Shown here piece by piece: positions 11,728-23,357 of a DNA stretch of 64,000 nucleotides (its first letter is position 1; every line of letters starts with the position of its first letter). The translations under genes were made by a program, and so were the position numbers. This DNA is from Dicyema japonicum. Lineage: Eukaryota; Dicyemida; Rhombozoa; Dicyemidae. The notes beneath the pieces were generated by a model. That model made no database searches and was not told where the DNA came from. It saw only the letters and a program-made list of their open reading frames with translations. The stretch is from the NCBI GenBank assembly GCA_011109175.1, contig RDEW01000089.1, forward strand, positions 27,405-91,404, written 5' to 3'.

Positions 11728-12045
11728 CGCATGGCGCCATGTGGTGCTGCGTGGTTAATTGGTTGAAGTTTTCTGCTTGCTTGTCTGTTCCTCCTTTCTT
11801 CCTATTAGAGTGGCGTCATGTGATCCACCTGTTTAGGTGACGTCCAGTGCCAGGCCGGCACGAAAAAGGATCATTTGCTCTTCCCACTCCACTGGAGGGG
11901 TTTCCACAACTGCATGTAATGGACGTCTTACCCTTTATGCTGATTCCGGATGGACTCTGTTTCTGTAGTAGTGGAAACTGGATACACTTAATTAGTTAAT
12001 TACTTAACTTCTTTCTCGGTGTATCCGAGGTTAATAAATTAAATT
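11728..12045 (+). repeat. SINE-like dispersed repeat, copy 1
   Basis: About 320 bp starting near GGCGCCATGTGGTGCTGCG and ending GTATCCGAGGTTAATAAATT. Related copies lie at 42118-42452 (+) and 46744-47049 (-), with weaker pieces at 43005-43190 and 47334-47420. No coding frame. The constant TAATAAATTAAA-type 3' end is what one expects for a non-autonomous retroelement. No clear tRNA A/B boxes seen. Confidence 0.7.
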
Positions 12046-12059
12046 AAAGGAATTTAAGT

Positions 12060-12190
12060 GAGTCAATAGTCACACAGCGGCCATTCCCTCTCAGGATGGC
12101 GAGCGAGATTCGCTCAAATAACCAGCAGCACTGATGGGGTCTCCTGATCGTGTAGAAATCTGATTCCCTACACGATTCAGGAATTCCAGC
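12060..12190 (-). repeat. hairpin-rich dispersed repeat, copy 1
   Basis: On the minus strand this matches 25590-25735 and 53430-53570 (plus), sharing GCTGGTTATTTGAG and ATCTCGCTCGCCATCCT. It can fold: 12101-12115 is a perfect 6-bp hairpin (GAGCGA/TCGCTC), 12081-12099 pairs CCATTC with GGATGG, and 12147-12155 pairs with 12168-12176 over 9 bp. In the other copies the 6-bp stem is kept through a G-T wobble. Function unknown; could be the head of a SINE or a structured RNA. Confidence 0.5.
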
Positions 12191-12292
12191 GTCGCAGACA
12201 CAAGGGAACCAGACGTCTCAACGGCGATTGGAACGAAAAAAAATCATTGGATAGGACCGTTTATTTTTTTTAGTTTCAACCAATCGGCCCAT

Positions 12293-12478
12293 TCAGTGGC
12301 AGGACAGGCTCCAGAGGCACTCTGGAGTATGTTGCAATGGAACAAACGTGTCTGTGCAAGTGACGTTCCAGACAAGAAATTTAACAGCTTCAAAAGGGAA
12401 TGGATCAAACTTACTTTCCTTAAATAAAAACATTGTATTTGTTGAGATTAATGTATTTATCCCTGAAACGCCTCGCAT
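12293..12478 (-). pseudogene. restriction-like-endonuclease LINE fragment
   Basis: Minus strand reads PFEAVKFLVWNVTCTDTF, matching the conserved FPFxxxxSLVWDxxxVDTF block of the LINE at 45100-46720. WN replaces the usual WD, so an expected active-site acidic residue is lost. It lies just outside the 5' target-site duplication of the hAT element and may be the locus that element landed in. Confidence 0.6.
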
Positions 12479-12506
12479 TTTTTGAATTGCGTTTCATTGG
12501 TTAATA

Positions 12507-14505
12507 CAGGGGTTCTCAACCTTTTTTTACTCGTCGACCCTTGACTTTTTTTTCGACCCCTCTAATATTCAATCGACCCCTTAAAGCTTTTTTATTTAGA
12601 ACAGACAATTCTAAGTAAAATTAGTTAATTATCTAAAATGAAATCATTGTTGATAATCAATCAAACAAAATAAGTATATACTCGATATTAAGTTGGTATT
12701 TAGCAAAAATCTATAATAAAAAAATAAATACCAATGGGATCCCTGTGACTGATGTTTTTTGACCAAAGATTCGATATCTGGATCTATTTGTGTTATTTTT
12801 AAACGATATCTCCTCTAATGGACACATCCAATCTGTTTCGTTCTTTATTTACAAATCGTTGTAGAATGCTAAATCCGCAACACAGTATGATGTCGGAAAA
12901 AGAGTAGCAATTGTGCTATTTCTGTCCACAATTTTGGATAACTTCTTTCACTTTCATATTTTGCCAAAAAATAACAGGTGATTGATAAATATTTATATCA
13001 CTTATTTTTTCGATAAATATTTGAATAATTCTTTTCCAATCTATTAACGTCACATACTTTCTCTGAAGTTCTAATGAAACTTCATTAAATTTCCAATAAT
13101 CCAAGTCAAATAAACAATTTCTTTCTTTTTCGATGCAATTAAATCTGCTAAATTTTTATTACCCTCAGAAGTAAGAAAATTTACGATTGTGTCAAATAAT
13201 ATTGAAAATCGTTCTAATGCATTTCCCTTTGATAACCATCGTACCTATAAAATAAAATTGGATACTATAACCTCAGTGTGAAGCACAATACGGACATATG
13301 ATTCTTAGCCTCATAGCAAAATCTTCTAAAAAGACATCATACTTGCTGTTTGTTTTAATTTTGTTTATGGTTTTAATAACTATATTAACGTTTCATGTAG
13401 AATTGGTGAAAGAGCTTTTGAAATCAAATGTTGTATATGTAGGACGCAATGTATATGAATCACACTTAGACATATTTTTTTCAAATATGCCGCAAATCCT
13501 TTATATTTTCAAAACATAGACATTGCACCATCTGTGGCACAAGAAACCAATTTTTCATATGGAATCTTTTTGTCATCCAAAAATAATTTGACTACGGAAA
13601 AAGTAGAAAATCCAGTCGTATCAGTTTCCAAATATTTGACGAATAATAAATCTTCTGTACGAAGAGCATGATCGTCAAAAAATCTTAAAGGGTAAGCTTC
13701 TAGTAAGATTAACCTGACATATCCCATTAGAATTGGTTGGTTGACTTTCGTCAATTTGAAGGGAAAAAATAGTATTTTTAAGCCTTTCACACAAAATATG
13801 TTCAACATTATCTGACATTTCGTCAATCCTGCGGCGAATTGAATCATTGCTAAATGGCACGGATTTTAAAATTTCGTCGGGATTTAAACCCATCAGATCT
13901 GATAGAATCACTGATATAGATGGTTTGATAAGATTTTTACCAGAAACATGGGAACTCTCATTTTTGGCAATAATCATTGCAATTTTATAAGATGCAATTA
14001 GTCCTCCTATATATAATTATAATAACAACAACAATTGTTTCTTTCATTACTATTTGTAAAAACAGTATCAATCGTTTTTTATTTATGAAAAAAATCGTTT
14101 AATTCTTCAAAATACTCTAAAGGTTTATTTTTTTATCCGAATGTTTTCTCCTAAGATGATCCAACAATTTGGACGGTTTCATTGCATCATTTGATAATGA
14201 CTTGTTACACATTAGCCAATATGGTCTATTATCAAAAGAATTTTTTATAAATCCAAATGCCAAATATTCATTTTTATATTGACGAATTTTTAATGTAGAA
14301 GGACGACTCATACACAAACAAAAACAAGCATGGTAATTTTTAATAATTTTAAAGAACAAAGTTTATCACTTTAAAAATAAACTAACTTAATTTAAATTAA
14401 AAAAATTAAATTTATTAAATTTATTTTCGACCCCAAAATATTTCATTTTTGACCCCCTTACGATCGATCTGGATTGATTTTAGACCCCAGGTTGAGAAAC
14501 CGCTG
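12507..14505 (-). mobile_element. hAT DNA transposon (ZBED5 type) with TIRs and TSD
   Basis: Ends are CAGGGGTTCTCAACC (12507) and GGTTGAGAAACCGCTG (to 14505), imperfect inverted repeats of the hAT form. Flanks are GGTTAATA (12499-12506) and GGTTAAAG (14506-14513), an 8-bp target-site duplication with 6 matches. Both subterminal regions carry CGACCCC/GACCCC runs. Length about 2.0 kb. The transposase inside is minus strand and broken, so the copy is non-autonomous now. Confidence 0.85.
12916..14359 (-). pseudogene. BED-finger hAT transposase
   Basis: From the 5' end: a BED finger remnant (AMKPSKLLDHLRRKHSDKK; the first Cys of CxxC appears replaced by Trp in PYWLMC), then NLIKPSISVILSDLMG and NDSIRRRIDEMSDNVEHIL, then FSLQIDESQPTN where hAT enzymes have their first catalytic Asp, then LVSCATDGAMSMF corresponding to the CTDGAPAM motif. 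The order matches ZBED5/FAM200-type transposases. Several frameshifts (about 13840, 13680, 13510) split it; the C-terminal dimerisation segment is decayed. Confidence 0.75.
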
Positions 14506-14616
14506 GGTTAAAGCATGCGTTGTTGTGTTGTACGTAAAAGTTATTTTATTTAATAATTGTTTCCAATTCTTAGTAGCATTTTTCTGTCATAATTTAGATA
14601 GATTTCTCATCAAAGT

Positions 14617-14960
14617 TTAATTAAATCTTTTTAGAATTCCAAGCAAGAACAATGTATGACTAGACTGACGTGGTCTCACTAAAATATGTCTAATTTTGTT
14701 CTCTAAACAAAAATTCCAATTTTTTGAATTCTGTTCCATTATCCGTTTGAAGAAATCTGCAAAATCCGACTTGACAGATATATCAATTACAGTTAACATT
14801 TATTTGTAGTCTTCCTTTGAAGTACTCAAATTTTATGACATCGATAGAGTCGACTTGAAATCGTCCATTTGACCTGGAAGCAATCACATGATGTTTAAGT
14901 CAAAAATCTATGAACTTTGTTGATTTCATACTTTAAGAGAATCGAAAACCTGCATACTGA
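14617..14960 (-). pseudogene. integrase-like fragment (Ginger/KRBA2 type)
   Basis: In different minus frames I read RFQVDSIDVIKFEYFKGR, LTVIDISVKSDFADFF, LQTDNGTEFK and ENKIRHILVRPRQSSHT. DS-D, TDNGxEF and the RPRxxxS block are the retroviral-type integrase core in order, in the variant found in Ginger transposons and KRBA2. Frameshifted and truncated; no TIR recognised. Confidence 0.55.
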
Positions 14961-14979
14961 ACGATCTATATAACGGTTG

Positions 14980-15595
14980 CAATAAAATTTTTTAATTACC
15001 ACTTATGAGTGTGAACACTCTTTTGTTAACTTGTTAATTCAGAAATGATTATTTATGCAAGCAAAAGATATTATGTGCATTTCGGATGAGGGTTAGGTTT
15101 TAGGGGATAGTGTTAGGGATTATGGTTGGGTTAGAACATTCATTATTGTTTCGTATTCAGAGTATGTTTAACCCATTAATTAAAAAAAAGGCAATAACAT
15201 CTTTAGCACATTATATATAATATATATAAAAAATAGGAAAATATTAATATTTAAATCTGTCGTACGAATTTAGGTTAAATATGATAGTTGTCAGGTTACA
15301 AATAACCAGTCCATCATATCACATATTATATCTCACAGCGAATTTTCCCGTATCAGCCTATGATATACGTCTAGCGTTAACGTTAGGAGGTTTATATGGG
15401 ATACATCCTCTTGTATTTTCAGGTTTCTAGACAATTTTCTAAACCGTTATCCAATTGTAATACCTCACCAAAGAACCGCACATCGCTTTATTTATTATTA
15501 GCACTTATCGCTATGTCATAGGACTTGACAAAGAATGTGCAACACAGTTTGCAAACCATTAGTTAATTTCATCCATTTGCTCCTATTCAAAGCCA
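14980..15595. other. no gene; AT-rich with short TA repeat
   Basis: Contains a short TATATAATATATATA run near 15210. No coding signal recognised. Confidence 0.5.
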
Positions 15596-16960
15596 GTGCG
15601 TAACCAGTCAAGATCCTCTTCACTTAAGATCCCGTCTCATTTCTTTGAGGTTCTCGTCGAGAGCGACTGGCAGTGTCGTCTTTGGGCGACCACGGTAACG
15701 GGGTGCTTCCAACATGAAGTAATCCTCCATGGCTACGTTCGCGGGGCATCTAGGTCCAGTCGCATAATATGGACGAATAGCCTTCATCGTGTATCCAGAA
15801 TTTCATTTGAAATTTCAGAGGTCATCGTTCTTTGATAGAGAAGATTAGATGACATCCTCGTATCACTTCTTTCGAACATCACATGCCGTAGTTGGTCTCT
15901 ATGAAACGCATTAAGTTTCTTCAGTTCATTTCTTGAGCAGGCCCAGGTACCAGCGTTATACAGTAGTATGGTTTCACTAGGGAGTTGTATAATCGAGTTT
16001 TTGTTATAATTTCAAGGCCCTTTTTGTGGATCCAGGTGTTCTTCAAGGGAGCCAAGCTTTTTGCACTTGCGCCAGTGCTCCTCCGTCCTTGTTTCTTTTT
16101 TCTTGAGTTCAGTTACTTCAGTCTTGTCCGGATTTACTGTAGGTACCATTCGGCTCGTCTTCTAGACACTTCTTCCAACAAGCGGATGAGCGATATTTTG
16201 TCGTTTGAAATAAAGTCTACGTCGTCAGCATACGCAATAATGTTTGTCTTTCACCCAGTATCGGTTTTGATTCCCGCAGAGCAGCTTCAAGGTATATGAC
16301 AAAAATAATGGGTCTCTTTGTGGAGTGCCAACAGTTGTCTCAAATCGGCAAGACAAGGCTCCCCCGACTCTTACAGTGAGCCAAGTATCAGCTAGGAGGG
16401 TGGTGGCCATTCTGAATGTGGAAGCGACTAGGAAACTCCCCAGAACCAGTATTAGCCTTCGTCTGTCGACAGAGTCGAAAGACCCTCGAAATGTCGATTC
16501 CGAGGATAGTTGTAGACATTTTGAACTTTTGAACGGCCGCAGATTTCCACTTGTGGGACCACAAAACATCAGAAGTAGATCTTTCTTTTCGGTATCAGCT
16601 GTGGTATAGCGACAGAAAAGTATGTAGGCGTCTTTCCATCCTTTGTAATGTGATGTTCGCCAGAATTTTCCGAAGTGAATTCATTAATATGATTGGACGA
16701 GGTTCTCCACCTTAGCTCTTGGTTTATTCGCCTTCTGTACAGGTATCAAGATTTTCTCACCCAGGGTCAGCGTGTGACCGTAATAGTACATTTCATTCAG
16801 GATCCTAGCGATGCATTCATACAGCTTTTGGTTCCATATTTCAAGAATTCACCACCAGGTCGTCGGGGCCAGGAAATCCTGTTGTTTTTCAACTTGGAAC
16901 TCGCAAGTTCAACTAGTGTCGTTCCTTGGATGAAAAGTTTTCCAAAATATTTATTTAACT
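15596..16960 (-). pseudogene. RTE-type retrotransposon, degenerate RT and C-terminus
   Basis: Minus strand, 5' to 3': FDSVDRRRLILVLGSFL, ADTWLTVRVGGALSCRF, TTVGTPQRDPL (usual TPQGD, here G to R), YADDVDFIS at about 16195-16240, ELKKRNKDGGALAQVQK, LYNAGTWACSRNELKKLNAFH, and YRGRPKTTLPVALDENL near the end. These are RT palm, thumb and the RTE C-terminal block in correct order. Stops and frameshifts throughout; the EEP domain is absent. Confidence 0.8.
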
Positions 16961-18070
16961 CTTAATTTATTTATAAATTAACTTTTTTAATTTAATAAAT
17001 TTAAATGAGATTTTATTAAATAATTTTTTGAGAAAAAATTAAACATTTAAATGACTCACTAAATTATCACCAATTGGCATTATCCAAAAGTCATTTTATC
17101 TATGAGAAAGCTTTTTGTTGCTCGGCTGGTCATTAGTTCTGAAGCTATATTCCTTGTACGCTTGGACTTTATACGACGAAATATTATTCATTGCTAATGG
17201 TTAAGAATGCCTGTTGTCATATGATAAAACTTCCGGAACTTCGGAGATATATCTCATTCACCCAAAAAAGTGAAAAGATCCCATCGATAAATGAATGCAC
17301 CATATAAGTGACTTTATTAAAAGCAGTCGGAAATTCAAGGGACATCAGGAATGTAGAAATCAGAAATGAGAATTAGGCCCATTACCTGTTTTTCACATCG
17401 AATATTTTATGCAGTTGGTCCAGGGAGTTTGACGCTAAATATATCAAAAATAGAAGAGCTAATATTCGTGTCAGATGAAGAAGTTTAAAATCCTATGAAA
17501 AAAAGTTTTTATTTCATTTTATGACACGTGTCTTAAATGACATGTTTTCTCGATTATGGATAGATTGTATTGTGTGAATGATCCTGATCCAGGAGAACCT
17601 AAGAGGGATCTCATGAGTTTCAGACAGATTTAGCCTGATTTGTTCTATATTGAAATTATAAAGTTTATAATATTCAAAGGATCGTCAAAATATGTGGAGG
17701 ATGAAAATTATGACTCTACAACAATGGGTTTTTGATATTGACGTCCTGTAGAGATGTTTTTTCCAGGTTGCCTCGTCATTGTATTTGTTAAACTTCCTGA
17801 TCGAAGACGGTCTTTTTGTTATTTTCCATTTCAGTTAATCGAACTTGACGTTTAGTATTGACTCCGTCGACTATCTCAGGGCATTATTAGCTGAAGCTGT
17901 ACGCTCATTATCAAAAACAAGGTGAAGCTAAAACAAGCACTTTTTCAGTGTGCATTTGAGGACCAAATTCTCTGGATTTAACAACGTTTGCCCAAACTTT
18001 TAAGTTGTTTCCACCACTTAAAAAATAAATTTGCGCTAAAATTAAAATATAAAATTTAAGGGATTTATTA
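16961..18070. other. no recognisable gene
   Basis: Short plus-strand pieces such as VNDPDPGEPKRDLMSFRQ (about 17575-17630) and SVDYLRALLAEAVRSLSK (about 17865-17920) could be exons of an unidentified host gene with very short introns; I cannot assign them. Confidence 0.3.
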
Positions 18071-18250
18071 TACTATAAGGAATCTCCCTTTTTTATAAGG
18101 ATATTTGGTTCGACACAGAACTCTTTTTTGTAAGTGTTGAACAACTTTACAGAGGACTTTGGTTGCTGATGTGTCGAGCCTCTGTTTCGAGAGTTCTAGC
18201 TTGTCATGCATTTGTTGAGGGAACTGAGTCGATGATTGAATGCTTCTGTC

Positions 18251-18436
18251 TTAGTAATCGTCAGCATAGGAGTTGATTAGACAGTTCTCATTACAGGTGT
18301 GTGCCATGTCGTTTATGTAAAAGTTGAAGAGTTGGGGTGACAGCGGAGGGCCTTGAGGGACTCCATTTGGAAGGTAGCGAGATCTTGATTTGATTTTGTT
18401 GTAGAGTAATTCGCACGTCTTCCATGCGTATATCAA
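18251..18436 (-). pseudogene. CR1-like RT fragment
   Basis: Minus strand reads RYLPNGVPQGPPLSPQLFNF then INSYADDY, the RT PQG and YADD boxes of CR1-like elements. The surrounding sequence 18070-18440 is repeated at 48245-48620 in the same orientation, so this fragment belongs to the upstream edge of the duplicated block. Confidence 0.75.
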
Positions 18437-19463
18437 TTATTCATCATTTAAGCTCTTGTCAACATTCATTTAGTTAGTAACTCTTGATTTGATTAATTTT
18501 TGTTTATTTTTTGATGATTATATGTTATTTGGTTGAGCTGGTGACGTGGCTCTATTGCACACATGTCTTTTTCGTGCTTTTCTTCGGGATTATTAGCTCG
18601 TTCAATGTTAGAGGATTAAAGTCGGATACTAAAAGAAGAAATTTATGCGTGGATCTTGGATCGTACAAGGTAACCGTGGCGTGCTTACAGGAAACGAAAG
18701 TAAAAGGCTGACTAGATGAAATCAACCATGATTTCCGCCTGATTCTGCACCCTTCGAAATGCCCACACTACGGCATGGGATTTGCAATACAAAAAGAACT
18801 GAACAATCGAATCCACAAGACGTGGAGGGTGAGCGATAGAATATCAATCAATGGAGACGAACTAGACGACTTCTATTCCTCCCTGTCGCAACTATATGCA
18901 TCTTTGGAAACATCGTTCATGACATACATTGCCGGAGATTGGAACGCAAAGGCAGGACGTGGGAAGTAGTCACGAAGAAGTCATGGGAAGCCATGGAAGG
19001 AGGATCAGGAACCATTCAGGAGAATCGCTTATCGAATTTTGCCATATATTCAAACTATTTCTATGCAATACTGCTTTCAGGCACTCAGCAAGACATAAGA
19101 CGACATAGAGCTGCTACCGAAAGGACAAATCTGAGACTATCAAGCCTATATATAACCAAATAGATTACATTATCTGCAAACAAGCCTACAAGGCACTGCT
19201 AACAGATTCTCGGAGCTAAAGTGGGACACTAGTAGATAGTGATCACAGATTAGTTTTGGCACGTTTCCTCTTCAAACGATATTTGGGGTTTCATGCAGAA
19301 CTTCTCAAATATGCACCGACCGAGATCTCTGAACTATTAACTGAGATATACAACAAAACATTCAAATCAACTCACCACTGGATGTGGGTAATGGCACACT
19401 AATTGCACTAAAAAACCGGGCAAAGCTAAAGGTCCCTTAACGAATTTAAGACCCATCGTACTA

Positions 19464-20414
19464 TTGACGACTCTACGCAAGACACTATCACTTATAGTGC
19501 TGAACAGGATTGGATCTGACATCGAGAACTTTCTCTCTCACGGTCAAAGCGGATTCAGGTCAGGGAGATCTACAGCTGATGTGGTCTGGGGACATCGATG
19601 GCTTTGTGCAACACATCAAAAGTACAAGGGGGCTATTGGCATCCTTGGCATGGACATGTCCAAAGCCTTTGACTCTATACACAGAGGGAGACTTTTGGAT
19701 ATCTTGGAGAAGTTGGTTGACGAGGACAGTGTCCGAATGATCCGCCTATTACTTGGAACAACGCAGCTAAGTGTACGTTTTGGAAATTTGGAGTCTGTCC
19801 CATTCGAGACAACGTTCGGGGTACCGCAGGGAGATTCCTTGTCACCGGTACTTTTTGTGACATATCTGGAGGCGGCACTCAGAGACTTCAGACTATTAAT
19901 TGGCGATCTACCTCAAACTGAAGTGATTTATGCAGATGATATCGACTATATATCCAGCGACGAGAAAACATTAAACTATATACGGACAAGGATGCCAGAT
20001 GTCCTAGAAAAATGGTTCATCAAAATCAATACGGAAAAGACGGAGACAACTACCATACGCCGTGAACTAACCCGAACTGATGAAAAATGGAGATACTGTA
20101 AAAAATTGGGGTCGTTGCTCGGAGACGCTGAGGATATCACTAACAGGAAGATGTTGGCCGTCGCGGCCTTTAGAAAAATGGGAGTAGTCTGGAATCATCG
20201 TAAACAAATTAGCACACAATTACGTGTGAGACTATACAATGCCTTCGTGAAACCAGTCCTAATGTACAACGCTGCAACCTGGGGTGTCTCAGAAGCGGTA
20301 ATGGACAAACTAGATGCCTTCCATCGTAAACAACTCCGACTGTTGCTTGGCATCAACTGGCCAAAAAAATTACAAACAAGAATCTATACAAAGTATGTAA
20401 TACAAGACCATTGA
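19464..20414 (+). CDS. RTE reverse transcriptase domain
   Basis: An open frame of 316 codons with RT motifs: LIVLNRIGSDIENFLSHGQS, GFRSGRSTADVVWGHRWL, ILGMDMSKAFDSIHRGRL (first catalytic Asp), VPQGDSLSPVLFVTYLE, VIYADDIDYISSDEK (catalytic YADD), KKLGSLLGDAEDI, and the thumb VKPVLMYNAATWGVSEAV. It copies element RNA at the nicked target. The upstream EEP is in another frame. The frame ends 4 nt into the C-terminal frame: a single-base shift separates it from 20411-20701. Confidence 0.9.
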   Translation: MTTLRKTLSLIVLNRIGSDIENFLSHGQSGFRSGRSTADVVWGHRWLCATHQKYKGAIGILGMDMSKAFDSIHRGRLLDILEKLVDEDSVRMIRLLLGTTQLSVRFGNLESVPFETTFGVPQGDSLSPVLFVTYLEAALRDFRLLIGDLPQTEVIYADDIDYISSDEKTLNYIRTRMPDVLEKWFIKINTEKTETTTIRRELTRTDEKWRYCKKLGSLLGDAEDITNRKMLAVAAFRKMGVVWNHRKQISTQLRVRLYNAFVKPVLMYNAATWGVSEAVMDKLDAFHRKQLRLLLGINWPKKLQTRIYTKYVIQDH

Positions 20415-20701
20415 GTCTGGATATCTTGGAATCAAGATGGCGTCTGTTTGGTCACATCCTTCGAATGAGCCAGATGACGCCTGCTAAAATAGCAATCGAG
20501 AACTATTTCTACCCAGAAGTGAATACCTCGTTCCGTGGAAGACCTCGCATAACTTTGCCAGAGGTTCTACACAAGGACCTGACCAATGTAGGACGAAAGC
20601 TGAAAACAGGAGATGATCTGGATACGCTCGGAATAACTGCCTGTAACCGCGGAGCTTGGAGGAAGTTAGTCAAGAGAATTGTGGAAGAAAGAATAACCTG
20701 A
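20411..20701 (+). CDS. RTE C-terminal block, frameshifted from RT
   Basis: Reads ESRWRLFGHILRMSQMTPAK, SFRGRPRITLPEVLHKDL and ACNRGAWRKLVKRIVEERIT. In intact RTE proteins this follows the RT thumb without a break. Overlap of 4 nt with the previous frame indicates a one-base indel, so this copy cannot make the whole protein. Confidence 0.85.
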   Translation: MSLDILESRWRLFGHILRMSQMTPAKIAIENYFYPEVNTSFRGRPRITLPEVLHKDLTNVGRKLKTGDDLDTLGITACNRGAWRKLVKRIVEERIT

Positions 20702-21000
20702 AGAAAAATACGGCACAAGCGGAACCTTAATTAAATAAATTACATTTTTGGTTCTTCGAAAGTGCTATTAATAATAATATGTCACAGGCAATACCGATTA
20801 CTGAGCTACTTGTTACCCGAGTGGACATAGAAAAAATCAAAAAAAAATTCGAGCATTAGGTAACGCTTAGCGCTTGGTAATCGGTAGTCCGTGACATGAT
20901 ATATTGAAAATAACTAACGTCATCAAAAATTTTTAAATTATTAAAACAAAAATAAAAGAAAATATCATTAATATTAATGATTCGAAAGATAATTCTAAAA

Positions 21001-23357
21001 TCATACAAAAAATACATTATAAGATTCTTCAAAACTTATGGCGCATTCTCGTAGATCCTTGATATTAGAGAGTGAAGACAGAGTCTCGATTTTCCTGAAG
21101 ACATTTTTAGGAATCATCATTGGGATAAATATTTGTGCTACTGAATCAACAAATATTACGCTTGTAGAAATCATTTGAGAAAATTCCCAAATGGCCCAAA
21201 GCCATAGTCTTTGGTCCAAATCCTCATTTAATAAGTTTACGAGTGAATCAATCGATCTTTTGTAAAATGATATCTAACCGATAATATCCGTCATAGAGTT
21301 CATCTTCCATATTATCATTTGAACAGAAAGCAATTGCATTAAGAATATTTTCAGACATGTTTTTATTTTCAGTATCAAAAATATCGCAAATCTTCATGTC
21401 ATTAGTGAAGTCACTCATTATGTTTGATAGACCATTGCAGATGGCAACATATATCTCCGGGCAATGTTCGTAATAGACATTTGCCCTATCAAAATTACAC
21501 AAAACATACAATACACAATTAATTAGTCTACTCTTCCTAACCAGAGGTCGAATTTTTACGAATTTAGTTAGATTTTCAAAAACATTAACAACTGGATATA
21601 TAAAGTTATCATCTGAAAAACCAACATTTTCTTGAAATTGATCAAAGTAGTCGCTAATAATATCAATCCCTCCCAAATCAACAAACAAAGTTGCATTTTT
21701 TTCGTTTGCATCTAAAAAATAGAATAAAAAATCACCTACAAGATACCACAAAATTCTCCATGAGATATTAAAATAAGGAAGATATTCTAGTTCCTTGTAC
21801 TTTTCAAAATAATTCACAATTGACTAAATCTAAATTAACCAATTACCTCTATTATTCCGTAAAATCCGAAATAAGACAAAACTTCTATACTTTGACTCTT
21901 CATTGATGGGTACATGACATCATTATCCGAATATACGTCAAAGTATGAGTAAACATCTTTCATGAATGTTTGATTAATAAACGAAAAAGAAAATAACTAA
22001 AATGAACAAACAAAATACAAAATTTGATAACTCCCATGGTTTTATCCAGTCCATAACGGTGTATAATAATTTTCGGAACTGAAACCAATAAAAATGACAC
22101 TACCTCATTATGAGAACGATAAGCTTCTAAAATAGCAAGGACAGCTTCATAAATAAGGCTAAGTTAACATGAACTCAAACCATCGATAAGATTCAGATAT
22201 GGGCACTCCACTCGTGGGTTTTAAGCAACACCTATCAAATCAACGCACACGATTACATAATCTGTTGAATAAGCTTAATATTTCGTGATGTTTTCAACAA
22301 GCGGCAGATAAACTTAAATATTATAATTTCAAATACCCTCAAAAATCGTTTATAAAGCGAAGGCCGAATTTCAGAGTCGCAATCATTAATGTAAAGTAAA
22401 GTAGAAGAAAGCAGCCCGTCTTTATACTCAAAGTGAAAAATTGCATTAACCAAATTATCTACCAGTAAGTTTGATTCTATCTGCAATAATAATATAACAT
22501 TGACATTAGTTATGACAAATTGCGAAATTTTTTGAAAGCAAAATTCGTTAATCTTTTTTAAGGACAGTTCTCTAAAAATCTAACAGTAAAATACGGTTTT
22601 AATAATTCATAATCAATCGAGAATCCAGACAAATCCAAGAATTTTAAATTCTTGGCTAATTTTAACAACGGTCTACAATCACAGCTTAATTTATGCACAT
22701 TTTTACTGTTTGTGTACGAAAAATATCTTAATCTAACAAAATAGAAACTTTAGAGATCTGGGACTGGCAAGACTTTTGGAAAATTCTTCGAAATTGGATA
22801 TCAGAACATTGTCAAAATTAATACTTTCGAGTTCTTTGATCAGTTTGACTGTGCAACAATAAATTTTAGTTGGAGTACTTCTTTCAAGAAGAGAATCTGA
22901 TAAAAGTTCAAGTGACCTAATTTCGCTGAATCCACTTTTAAATAGCAAATGAAGTAAAACTGGGTCATCATATTCCAAAAGTGTGAAAGAATTGATATTA
23001 TTTGGAGAATACTGAAGATATGGCGAATTCTCAGAAGATGCTATTTTAGCTAATTTGATATTCGTTAAATTTGGTAGATTTTGGCACAAATTTGCTAAAT
23101 CTTTAATGTCGATTTGATTAGTCGACAAATCAAGGCGGAAAATGTTATAACATACTTCTGTGAGTTTACTTAGTGTTGAGAAATCATTGAACACTGATAA
23201 TATCTTCAGTGAATTGTTTTTTCAAATATTCAATTTCATAATGTATTCTTTTGCAAATCATCGTCTTCGATTTTGAGCTTAATCCACCATATTTATTCAT
23301 ATTAATGTTTTTTCGAAAGTCATTAAAGCAAAGTGCATACAAAGAAGGAATTTGCAT
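21001..23357 (-). CDS. ZYG11/ZER1-like protein, copy 1, eight ultrashort introns
   Basis: ZYG11/ZER1 proteins are CUL2 ubiquitin-ligase substrate receptors that bind N-terminal glycine degrons. From ATG 23357: MQIPSLYALCFNDFRK, LRRs (FRLDLSTNQIDIKDLANLC, LPNLTNIKLAKI, RSLELLSDSLLER), then armadillo repeats with SLIYEAVLAILEA, WRILWYLVGDFLFYFLDANE, FVDLGGIDIISDY, and QRLWLWAIWEF, which corresponds to the LWAVWAM motif of human ZYG11B. About 720 residues, close to the usual 740. Frames join after removing introns at 22727-22748, 22481-22504, 22232-22256, 22159-22180, 22079-22103, 21997-22018, 21824-21846 and 21257-21278 (22-25 nt). One lesion: relative to copy 2, two bases are missing near 23200-23225, shifting the frame after YLKK. 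If that is a sequencing error this is the better copy. Confidence 0.8.

Larger units (their letters stand above)
18528..20740 (+). mobile_element. RTE-type non-LTR retrotransposon
   Basis: Begins near the 5' motif TTTGGTTGAGCTGGTGACGT (18528), which recurs at other RTE pieces. Then EEP fragments (SFNVRGLKSDTKRRNL, ACLQETKVKG, YIAGDWNAKAGRGK), an internal gap around 19170-19440, RT (19464-20414) and C-terminal block (20411-20701), ending TTAATTAAATAAATTAC. About 2.2 kb against more than 3 kb expected. It lies between the RT fragment at 18.3 kb and the ZYG11-like gene; the matching interval of the second block (48.63-48.98 kb) lacks it, so it probably inserted after duplication. Confidence 0.85.

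Noticed and set aside
18251-18436. An LTR or retroviral RT
   Set aside because: NGVPQG..LSP and SYADD spacing is that of non-LTR elements; no LTRs, protease or RNase H were found near any RT in the window.
22733-23194. GTG as an alternative start for the ZYG11-like copy 1
   Set aside because: Animals do not normally start at GTG; comparison with copy 2 shows an upstream ATG and a 2-base deletion.
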